The notes under the pieces: model-generated | What the model was told of the DNA's origin: nothing | The model's database searches: none | Seen by the model: the letters and a program-made list of their open reading frames with translations, nothing else | Shown here: piece after piece, positions 26,991-33,611 of the stretch | Layout: the number at the start of each line of letters is the position of its first letter | Position numbering within the stretch: position 1 is the first letter of the stretch | Position numbers and translations under genes: made by a program | Assembly (NCBI GenBank): GCA_964605155.1 | Contig: CAZSAK010000022.1 | Span: 1 to 42,957, forward strand | From: CAZSAK01 sp964605155 | GTDB lineage: Bacteria > Pseudomonadota > Gammaproteobacteria > SZUA-140 | DNA: 42,957 bases | Direction: 5' to 3'

Positions 26991-27733
26991 ATAACGTAAA
27001 CATGTACGCACAGATACCAAACGAAGACAACAGCCAAAATGAAATGACAGGACTGGTCACCCAGTATTCTGCTCTGGTCAAGCGGATTGCCTATCATATC
27101 ATGAGTCGACTGCCTCCCAGTGTGCAGGTGGATGATCTTATCCAGGCAGGCATGATTGGGCTTCTTGAGGCATCGCGAAATTATGATGCAGGTCAGGGTG
27201 CGAGTTTCGAAACCTATGCCGGTATTCGTATCCGAGGCGCGATGCTTGATGAGATCCGCAAGGGAGACTGGGCGCCGCGATCAGTCCATCGCAAAGCCAG
27301 GCAAGTTGCAGAGGCCGTACGACAGATCGAAAATGAAACGGGTAGGGACGCGCGCGATGTAGAAGTAGCCAAGGCGTTAGAAATGACATTGGATGAATAT
27401 CATAAAACGCTGCAGGATGCGAGCGGTTGCCGCCTGTTAAGCTTTGAAGACATGGGTATTACCGAAGACTCGGTGCCATCCAAGGGTGGCGGTCTATCCT
27501 CAAGTCCATTTGAGGGAGTGCAACGGGATGATTTCAAGAAAAACCTGGCAGAGGAAATATCCGGACTTCCTGATCGCGAAAGGCTGGTATTGACCCTTTA
27601 TTATGACGAGGAACTGAACTTGCGAGAGATCGGAGCTGTAATCGGTGTCAGTGAGTCACGTGTAAGCCAGATTCACAGTCAGGCACTGATCCGTTTACAG
27701 GCAAGACTGGGTCATTGGCTTTCGAACGACTGA
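26987..27733 (+). CDS. fliA: Flagellar sigma factor FliA (sigma-28)
   Basis: Sigma factor for late genes such as flagellin and, usually, chemotaxis genes. 248 residues. Region 2 (LVKRIAYHIMSRLPPSVQVDDLIQAGMIGLLEA, FETYAGIRIRGAMLDEIRKGDW), region 3 (VAKALEMTLDEYHKTL) and the region 4 HTH (LNLREIGAVIGVSESRVSQIHSQAL) are complete. It overlaps flhG by ATGA. Directly after the stop, in the same frame, the cheY remnant begins, so the break in synteny starts at this stop codon. Confidence 0.98.
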   Translation: MNNVNMYAQIPNEDNSQNEMTGLVTQYSALVKRIAYHIMSRLPPSVQVDDLIQAGMIGLLEASRNYDAGQGASFETYAGIRIRGAMLDEIRKGDWAPRSVHRKARQVAEAVRQIENETGRDARDVEVAKALEMTLDEYHKTLQDASGCRLLSFEDMGITEDSVPSKGGGLSSSPFEGVQRDDFKKNLAEEISGLPDRERLVLTLYYDEELNLREIGAVIGVSESRVSQIHSQALIRLQARLGHWLSND

Positions 27734-27904
27734 GCCGGTGGTGAACATGGAGGTTCTAGCTTGCCGGTATTGAAGGGCACAGCCGAGTCTAAACGGCATC
27801 ATACCGTGGAAGTCACAGAGGCAGGTGTTAATGGTTATACGGTCAAGCCGTTCAATGTTGCCAGTTTGAAGCAAAAGATAGAGAAAATTTTCGAACGCAT
27901 ATAG
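27734..27904 (+). pseudogene. cheY: cheY remnant (C-terminal third only)
   Basis: Read in the fliA frame after its stop, this stretch gives SSLPVLKGTAESKRHHTVEV followed by TEAGVNGYTVKPF and LKQKIEKIFERI, then TAG at 27902. This is the C-terminal third of polar-flagellum CheY, which normally reads LPVLMVTAEAKR...AGVNGYIVKPF...LKEKL.KIFERI. The first ~80 residues, including the acidic pair and the phospho-acceptor Asp, are gone, and no ATG precedes the homology. The conserved Lys in VKPF remains, but the usual MVT (switch Thr) has become KGT. It cannot be a functional CheY. Confidence 0.9.
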
Positions 27905-27943
27905 GCATGAGCCATTGGATGTCTTTTTATAAAAGGACGGAAG

Positions 27944-28039
27944 ATGAACATTATACAGGATATCCACAAGGGGCAAGAGATATATGAGATGAAATGTCAG
28001 GGCATCGTCAATGATTCACTGGCGGTTCCGGGATATTGA
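27944..28039 (+). pseudogene. cheZ: Probable cheZ remnant (C-terminal tail)
   Basis: A 31-codon ORF (MNIIQDIHKGQEIYEMKCQG then IVNDSLAVPGY) lies exactly where cheZ normally stands between cheY and cheA. Its last 11 residues resemble the conserved CheZ C-terminal CheY-binding peptide (QVDDLLASLGF): V, D, L, A, G and the final aromatic align. Nothing else of CheZ is recognisable. The match is short, so a chance small ORF cannot be ruled out; position supports the remnant reading. Confidence 0.5.
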
Positions 28040-28049
28040 GAGCGTATAA

Positions 28050-28780
28050 ATGGCATTTTATGGTGATGAAGAACTACTTCAAAATTTCCTGGTTGAAGCA
28101 GAAGAGATTCTGGAACAACTGGGCAAATTGCTTGTTGAATTAGAAAAAGAACCTGATAATCAAGATCTACTGAATTCTGCTTTTAGATGGTTCCGCACTA
28201 TTAAAGCTGGTGCGGACTTTCTTGAAATCTACTCTCTTGTAGCTGTCTGTTACCGTTCCGAGGACATGTTTAATCTGCTCTGGCAGGAATTGATAGTAAT
28301 TGATTCAGAAATATTGGATAACATCTTCAAGGATATAGATGTCATCAATGGTATTCTGGAAATCGTGCGCCATGGTGAAATGCCGGAGTCACCCGATCCC
28401 ACGCTGTTAAAGACACTTGGAAACCTGTCATCAAATGATAAACCGCAAATACCTGTCATTGTGACCAAAGCGACACCTCTTGAATCAATGGAACAACGGT
28501 CAGGTTCGAATACTGTTTCGGCACAGGTATCAGCTACCATGCCTGTAATATCAGATCCCGCCATACTTGATGATGAGCATAATACCGAGGATGAATTTGA
28601 GGAACTCGCAGATCCTGTCGTGCATCGGGTACGAAATGCGGTTGATCACAGTATTGAAATGACGATGTTCATGAAGTGACGGGCGAGGAAAGAACTGGCA
28701 GGATTGGGTTTTCCAACAAACAGATGGGCGATGATATCCTGCTTCCCATCGTTGATGAGAGTATGAACGTATATTCCTGA
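28050..28780 (+). pseudogene. cheA: cheA remnant: internal deletion, lost phospho-His, frameshift
   Basis: The 209-codon ORF 28050-28679 starts like CheA (DEELLQNFLVEAEEILEQL, LVELEKEP, LLNSAFRWF). The Hpt phosphorylation motif, normally FHTIKGGAGF, reads FRTIKAGADF: the phospho-accepting His is Arg49 and two conserved glycines are changed. After a non-conserved stretch (about 120-180) it jumps in frame to the HATPase N-box (LADPVVHRVRNAVDHSIEM), so P2, P3 and the start of P4 are deleted. The ORF then stops at 28677. In another frame, from about 28672, homology continues with EVTGEERTGRIGFSNKQMGD, ILLPIVDESMN, the next CheA P4 block with a ruined G1 box, up to TGA 28778. The rest of P4 and P5 are missing. 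No kinase function is possible. Confidence 0.9.
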
Positions 28781-28841
28781 TACAGGATGTAACCGCTTTT
28801 ATGAAGACATGTGCGAATAGGATGTGAAAGGTCGTGGCTAT

Positions 28842-29942
28842 ATGACAGTCCGGGTAATGGTGGTTGACGATTCGGCGTTTTTCAGACAACGCATAACAGA
28901 GATATTGAATGCTGACGAACTTATAGAGGTTGTTGCAACCGCCGTAAACGGGGCAGAAGCGATTGAAAAACTATCCCAATATGAACCGGATGTAATCACT
29001 ATGGATGTAGAGATGCCAGTCATGGATGGTATTACTGCTGTTCGCAGAATAATGGAGACATATCCTACGCCTATCCTGATGTTTTCTACGTTGACGACGG
29101 ACGACGCAAAGACAATCCTGGATGCTCTGGATGCAGGTGCAGTGGATTTTCTGCCTAAGCGCATGGACGACATTTCGACCGACAGGCAGATTGCGGAACA
29201 ACGATTATGCAAATATGTGCGGGTATTTGGTTCCAGAAAATTCAAGCCCCGTCAGTCGGCTGAAGGAAATCATCATTCTGCGGAAAACCCGGTCATCAAG
29301 AATGTTCCTGTTTTCAATGTCTGGGACAATGACAGGAATAAAGAGCAAGGACAACTTAACCGGTTCAGTTGCAAGGATTATAAAATGATCCTGATTGGTG
29401 CCTCCGCAGGCGGGCCGGTTGCCCTACAAGAGATACTGAGAGGTCTTCCCAGGACTTTTCCGTTGCCTATATTAATCGTTCAACATATGCCCGCCAGTTT
29501 TACTCCCACATTAGCCAAACGACTCGATAATATGTGTGATATTCATATCAAACAGGCATCTGATGGAGATGTTATCGAGTCCGGTTGCGCGATTCTGGCA
29601 CCTGGCGGGTATCAGATGGTACTTGGTGATCATAACGGGAGGATATGTGTAAGGCTCAGGGAAGCGACGCAGGATCAGACCTATATGCCAAGCGTTGATA
29701 TCACATTCTCTTCCGTCGCCGAGAAATTCACAGGGAAAATCCTCGTTATCATGTTGACAGGAATGGGTTCTGATGGTTGTGCCGGTACACGGCAGTTGAA
29801 GGAAAAGGGCTCGACGGTATGGGCACAGGATGAAACCACAAGCGTTGTTTACGGCATGCCGATGGCGATCGTCGAGGCCGGGCTGGCGGATAGCATAATG
29901 CCTCTGCCTGATATAGGTGCAACACTTTTCCGGGGAATGTAA
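28842..29942 (+). CDS. cheB: Chemotaxis response regulator methylesterase CheB
   Basis: Removes methyl groups from chemoreceptor glutamates and deamidates glutamines; normally activated by CheA. From ATG 28842 (MTVRVMVVDDSAFFRQR) it has 366 residues; a GTG at 28824 would add six. The receiver domain has the acidic pair D9/D10 and phospho-acceptor D55 (VITMDVEMPVMDG). The linker (about 130-178) is long and polar. The catalytic domain keeps the triad S188 (GASAGGP), H215 (IVQHMPA) and D311 (TGMGSDG). It looks intact although its normal activator, the local CheA, is destroyed. Spacing to motC is 3 bases. Confidence 0.95.
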   Translation: MTVRVMVVDDSAFFRQRITEILNADELIEVVATAVNGAEAIEKLSQYEPDVITMDVEMPVMDGITAVRRIMETYPTPILMFSTLTTDDAKTILDALDAGAVDFLPKRMDDISTDRQIAEQRLCKYVRVFGSRKFKPRQSAEGNHHSAENPVIKNVPVFNVWDNDRNKEQGQLNRFSCKDYKMILIGASAGGPVALQEILRGLPRTFPLPILIVQHMPASFTPTLAKRLDNMCDIHIKQASDGDVIESGCAILAPGGYQMVLGDHNGRICVRLREATQDQTYMPSVDITFSSVAEKFTGKILVIMLTGMGSDGCAGTRQLKEKGSTVWAQDETTSVVYGMPMAIVEAGLADSIMPLPDIGATLFRGM

Positions 29943-29945
29943 GGC

Positions 29946-30686
29946 ATGGATTTACTCAGTATAGCCGGCATCATCCTTGCTTTTGTCGCGATTATCGGTG
30001 GCAACTTTCTGGAAGGTGGTCATCTATCGTCATTGATGCAGTTAACGGCATTTCTGATCGTGGGTGGTGGTACGATCGGTGCCATCATGATACAGAGTGC
30101 CATGAGTGTATTTTTCAGGGCGTTACGCATGACCATGTGGATAGTGCTCCCGCCCAAGATTGCTGCTACAGAGGCCATCGAAAAGATTATCAACTGGAGT
30201 AATATAGCGCGCAAGGAGGGTTTACTGGGCCTTGAGTCGTTAACGGAAAATGAACCTGACCTGTTTGCCCGCAAAGGACTGCAACTGTTGGTTGACGGCA
30301 GTGAACCCGAGACCATCCGGGGTATCATGGAGGTCGAAATGGGAACCAAGGAACATCACGATACCCAGGCCGCCAAGGTCTTCGAGGGTATGGGCGGATA
30401 TGCACCGACAATCGGTATTATCGGCGCGGTTATGGGTTTGATTCATGTGATGGAAAATCTAGCCGATCCGAGCAAGCTGGGTTCCGGTATCGCAGTGGCA
30501 TTCGTCGCCACCATCTATGGCGTGGGGCTGGCAAACCTGTTTTTTCTGCCTATGGCGAACAAGCTCAAAGCCTTGATACATGATCAGACACAATTTCGCG
30601 AAATGATCATTGAAGGGGTTGTGTCCATAGCAGAGGGTGAAAATCCCCGTAATATCGAGACCAAGCTCCAGGGTTATATCCAGTAA
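29946..30686 (+). CDS. motC: Flagellar stator protein MotC (MotA family)
   Basis: Ion-channel subunit of the stator. 246 residues with four TM helices (about 3-22, 32-52, 150-170, 182-205). Cytoplasmic loop features include EAIEKIINWSNIARKEGLLGLE, and the TM3-TM4 region reads FEGMGGYAPTIGIIGAVMGLIHVM...GSGIAVAFVATIYGVGLANLFFLP. This is the MotC/PomA-like branch seen next to motD in Pseudomonas. Intact, 11 bases before motD. Confidence 0.96.
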   Translation: MDLLSIAGIILAFVAIIGGNFLEGGHLSSLMQLTAFLIVGGGTIGAIMIQSAMSVFFRALRMTMWIVLPPKIAATEAIEKIINWSNIARKEGLLGLESLTENEPDLFARKGLQLLVDGSEPETIRGIMEVEMGTKEHHDTQAAKVFEGMGGYAPTIGIIGAVMGLIHVMENLADPSKLGSGIAVAFVATIYGVGLANLFFLPMANKLKALIHDQTQFREMIIEGVVSIAEGENPRNIETKLQGYIQ

Positions 30687-30697
30687 CGGTCTAAACC

Positions 30698-32344
30698 ATG
30701 GCACGTAAACAGAAACATGAAGAACATGAAAACCATGAGCGTTGGCTGGTGTCTTATGCGGATTTTATAACTCTGCTGTTTGCGTTCTTTGTCGTCATGT
30801 ATTCCATCTCCTCGGTCAACGAAGGTAAATACCGCGTGTTATCGGACGCTATCGTAGCGGCTTTCCGTTCCCCGGAGAAATCGATCAGGCCAATTCAGGT
30901 CGGGACGCCCACCCGGGCACCCAAGACATCGAAAATGGAGGTACAAAAGACACCTGGAATTATTAAATCTCCGAATCCCCCGATTAAATTATTGGATCAG
31001 GCGATCGAAGAGATGAAGGCCTCCGGAAAACTAACGAAAGAGGAACAGAAACTGCTCGAGCTCATCAAGAAGATTGGCGGCTTTGATGCGCTGGAAAAAC
31101 TCCGTGGCCTGTCGAATCTCGAGGGCCTGGATGATCTTCTTAAAAAGGCGGGACTCGAGGATAACAAGAGCCCCGATAAATTGATGTCAGATGATGAAGT
31201 CATGGCAATCAAGGATGGCTTGCAGAAGCTCGCTGATCTGGGAGGTGTTGAGGGCCTGGAGAAACTGGCGGAAGTTGGTGGCCTGCAGAGCCTGGAAGAA
31301 CTGGCAAAGATCGGTGGACTTGAAGGTCTCGAGAAACTGATATCCGCTGCCGGGAGCGAGGGTGCAAGAAACATTGCAAAGATTGCCGATGATATCGAGC
31401 AGGCAATGTCCGGCTTGATTCAACAGGATTTGATAACCGTCGATCGTAGCGACCAGTGGATCGAGGTGGAAATCAATACCAGCATCCTGTATCCGAGCGG
31501 GAGCGCACACTTGCAGCCCGATGCTGTACCGGTACTGAAGCAGCTCGCCCGTATCCTGCGCGACTTTCCCAATCCGATGCGTGTCGAAGGTTTTACAGAT
31601 AATGTACCGATCAATACGATTGTGTATCCGTCAAACTGGGAATTGTCGTCCGCACGTGCAGCCCGCGTGGTGAGGCTTTTCACCGATGAGGGTATCGCTC
31701 CTGAACGGATGGCAGCGATTGGTTACGGGGAATATCGGCCCGTTGCGGATAACAGGACTGCGCAAGGGCGTACCAAGAACCGGCGTGTCGTATTGGTCGT
31801 ACTGGCCAACCACGATATCGAGGGTCTGTTTAACAATGGTATCCTGAAATCAGGACAGCGTACCGCGGGATTCAAGCTGCCGAATGCTGAACCGTCCCAA
31901 AGTGATGGATTGTCTGAACCATCTTCACTGTCTGTCGACCAGAATGTAACAACTATAGATAATCCAAAGTTGTCGCCGACCGTAGTGCAGGAAACAGTCA
32001 AGGCAACAGAAATTGTTCAGCAAGCAGTTACCGATACACCTATATTGCCGGTGCCTGAGGAGGTCGAATCTAGGGCAGATGCCGTTATTTCTGATGAGGC
32101 GAAACAATCTGTTGTATCAGGATCCGTTAATTCAACAAGGCGGTCCGTACAATTCCCGGCACAATCTGCTAATCCCGGTCTGCTCGACAAGGTACCTCCG
32201 GTGATCAAACGGCCATCTATATTAGAACCGGCCATTACTGTACCATCACCGATTCTGTTGCCACCGATTAAATTTGTACCGCCTATATCACAGGTGTCTC
32301 ATGGGGTGATCCTACGACACCAGGTCGTGGATGATAGTCAATGA
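30698..32344 (+). CDS. motD: Flagellar stator protein MotD (MotB family), enlarged
   Basis: Peptidoglycan-anchored stator subunit. The N-terminus is typical (EEHENHERWLVSYADFITLLFAFFVVMYS); the ion-carrying Asp is D22 in SYADF. The OmpA-like domain is about 250-370 (ILYPSGSAHLQPDAVPVLKQ, VEGFTDNVPI, NWELSSARAARVV, NRRVVLVV). At 548 residues it is far longer than the usual ~300. Two additions explain this: a Leu/Gly-rich repeat insert (about 105-240) between the plug and OmpA domains, and a Ser/Pro/Val-rich tail of about 170 residues after the OmpA domain. The TM helix, Asp and OmpA core are intact, so I expect a working stator with an unusual periplasmic part. Confidence 0.94.
   Translation: MARKQKHEEHENHERWLVSYADFITLLFAFFVVMYSISSVNEGKYRVLSDAIVAAFRSPEKSIRPIQVGTPTRAPKTSKMEVQKTPGIIKSPNPPIKLLDQAIEEMKASGKLTKEEQKLLELIKKIGGFDALEKLRGLSNLEGLDDLLKKAGLEDNKSPDKLMSDDEVMAIKDGLQKLADLGGVEGLEKLAEVGGLQSLEELAKIGGLEGLEKLISAAGSEGARNIAKIADDIEQAMSGLIQQDLITVDRSDQWIEVEINTSILYPSGSAHLQPDAVPVLKQLARILRDFPNPMRVEGFTDNVPINTIVYPSNWELSSARAARVVRLFTDEGIAPERMAAIGYGEYRPVADNRTAQGRTKNRRVVLVVLANHDIEGLFNNGILKSGQRTAGFKLPNAEPSQSDGLSEPSSLSVDQNVTTIDNPKLSPTVVQETVKATEIVQQAVTDTPILPVPEEVESRADAVISDEAKQSVVSGSVNSTRRSVQFPAQSANPGLLDKVPPVIKRPSILEPAITVPSPILLPPIKFVPPISQVSHGVILRHQVVDDSQ
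31241..31354 (+). repeat. 12-residue leucine-rich tandem repeats inside motD
   Basis: Three consecutive units of about 12 residues: GGVEGLEKLAEV, GGLQSLEELAKI, GGLEGLEKLISA, at MotD residues 182-217. Weaker copies occur upstream (GGFDALEKLRGL and NLEGLDDLLKKA, about 31076-31147). Each unit is an amphipathic L..L..L pattern, so the insert could form a helical solenoid in the periplasm near the peptidoglycan-binding domain. Confidence 0.8.
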
Positions 32345-32499
32345 TCCATGACTGAGGTTTCTTCTAGCAGACGATCTGCAGATACGGGACACCGTTATGG
32401 AAGAGTTATTATTTCAATAAAACAATAAGTTATAACAATCAGCCAATCAGGAGCCGGATTTCTGGCATGAAAAATGCTACATATAGGATAAGTATGTAA

Positions 32500-32667
32500 A
32501 AGAGTCTGTGTTTTGACGTTCTGCGTAACTGGTTATTGCTGATTCTGGTTGACATCGACCGCTTGGTAGCACATGAGGATCAGCTGAGAGTATTTGCGGT
32601 ACAGGGACTCGGTCCAAAGAACATGTGGATCTATAAACGTGAGGTGGTATCGATAGCATTGAGCTAG
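32500..32667 (+). pseudogene. Possible cheW C-terminal remnant (386-base gap after motD)
   Basis: In Pseudomonas-type clusters, motD is followed by a parA-like gene and two cheW-type genes. Here 32345-32730 has no full gene. A 55-codon open stretch without a start contains NWLLLILVDIDRLVAHED (about 32530-32583), closely resembling the last strand and helix of CheW (ELLILV-[DE]-[IL]-DK...SDEE). The rest (VFAVQGLGPKNMWIYKREVV) is not recognised. A 25-codon ORF at 32347 ends GRVIISIKQ, faintly like the strand before a ParA Walker A, but this is too short to call. No P-loop or other ParA motif is present. Confidence 0.5.
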
Positions 32668-32730
32668 TTATTGAGTACATTCAGGGTCGGAGATCAGAGA
32701 ACTCAATACACAACGGTAATGGTGAGCAAC

Positions 32731-32907
32731 ATGGCTGATGTGCGAGACATCAATCCGTTACAGCCGATTTGGCCCAAACGTCCACCGGACAAGGTAGGAC
32801 CCGGCAAGTCCGTACCTGATGCCAATGAGAACAAAAAGCGTGACAAGAGAGATAAACAGGAAGATTCAGACAACGACAGTGGCGATCATATCGATGAATA
32901 CGTATAA
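32731..32907 (+). CDS. Small charged protein ending in HIDEYV
   Basis: 58 residues from ATG 32731 (MADVRDINPLQPIWPKRPPD), with GGTGAG about 6 bases upstream; the same frame can be extended upstream from TTG 32671, but without a ribosome site. The middle is Lys/Asp-rich (NENKKRDKRDKQEDSDNDSG) and the C-terminus HIDEYV is acidic. I recall similar short proteins with an HIDEYA-like end beside DUF2802 genes at the end of gammaproteobacterial chemotaxis/motility clusters; their function is unknown to me. It looks maintained, in contrast to the decayed DNA just upstream. Confidence 0.65.
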   Translation: MADVRDINPLQPIWPKRPPDKVGPGKSVPDANENKKRDKRDKQEDSDNDSGDHIDEYV

Positions 32908-32933
32908 CATGGCTATTACTTGGGAACGCTAAT

Positions 32934-33332
32934 ATGAATATCTCAGTAATCATCGCGACGAATATCGTGTTGATGTTGGGTTTTATCTATGTCGCTCATC
33001 GCATAACTAAAGAACTGTACAAACGGGATCACATTATACGAGAGTTGCAAAGGGATCTGGGCGCACTGTGCGCAGGCGCATCGGGGGTCAGCGGTCACCT
33101 GAGTCGGGTAGATCAGGAGGTCAAACGTATGATGGAAAGACAGGACAAGGTCGAGATCCAGGACCCCGAGAACCGAGCCTATCATCAGGCGATCAGGATG
33201 ATTCGCAATGGTGGTGCCGGTGTTGATGAACTAATGGCCAACTTTGGACTGGTCCGATCTGAGGCCGAATTATTGGTAATGCTTCACCGACAGGGTGATA
33301 AAGATCAGGGTGTTTTTTACAGCGCCGACTGA
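32934..33332 (+). CDS. DUF2802 family protein
   Basis: 132 residues. One N-terminal membrane helix (about 4-22, VIIATNIVLMLGFIYVAHRI), a coiled-coil region (about 25-75) and the C-terminal DUF2802 segment (YHQAIRMIRNGGAGVDELMANFGLVRSEAELLVMLHR), which resembles a small helix-turn-helix-like unit. The family is typically found at the end of flagellar/chemotaxis clusters; its function is not established. Its presence marks the normal end of the cluster and shows that the cluster's borders survive around the lost genes. Confidence 0.88.
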   Translation: MNISVIIATNIVLMLGFIYVAHRITKELYKRDHIIRELQRDLGALCAGASGVSGHLSRVDQEVKRMMERQDKVEIQDPENRAYHQAIRMIRNGGAGVDELMANFGLVRSEAELLVMLHRQGDKDQGVFYSAD

Positions 33333-33422
33333 TCAGCTTGTGTCATAAAAATAACGGGTTTTTTGTAACTCTATAATCAATGGTTACATAATTCGGTTTT
33401 CTTCGTAGTAATCCCCCCATGA

Positions 33423-33444
33423 TAACCACCTGACCATGTGGTTA
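33423..33444. repeat. Inverted repeat upstream of the ThDP enzyme gene
   Basis: TAACCAC and GTGGTTA form a perfect 7-bp inverted repeat separated by 8 bases, in the AT-rich 279-base spacer between the DUF2802 gene and the ThDP enzyme gene. No T tract follows on either strand, so an operator-like site is more likely than a terminator. Nothing else in this spacer is recognisable except a possible weak promoter near 33530-33555. Confidence 0.35.
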
Positions 33445-33611
33445 AAAATGAATAATTGCACGTAAAAACATACTGTTATCAAATTTTCCTCATTTATATA
33501 CTCTACGTAGGTTTCTAAAAATTGCTTGCAACCCATAGTTATTGTTATTAATGTTAATCATTCTTAGGGAAAAATAATAAGTACGAACAGTACAATATAG
33601 AAGGAATGTCG

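Noticed and set aside
28050..28679. An intact small Hpt-domain protein of 209 residues
   Set aside because: The phospho-His is Arg, CheA N-box sequence is fused in frame, and CheA homology continues in another frame after the stop; a decayed cheA fits better.
33423..33444. Inverted repeat as a rho-independent terminator or integration site
   Set aside because: No T tract on either strand and no matching copy found at the other edge of the AT-rich block.
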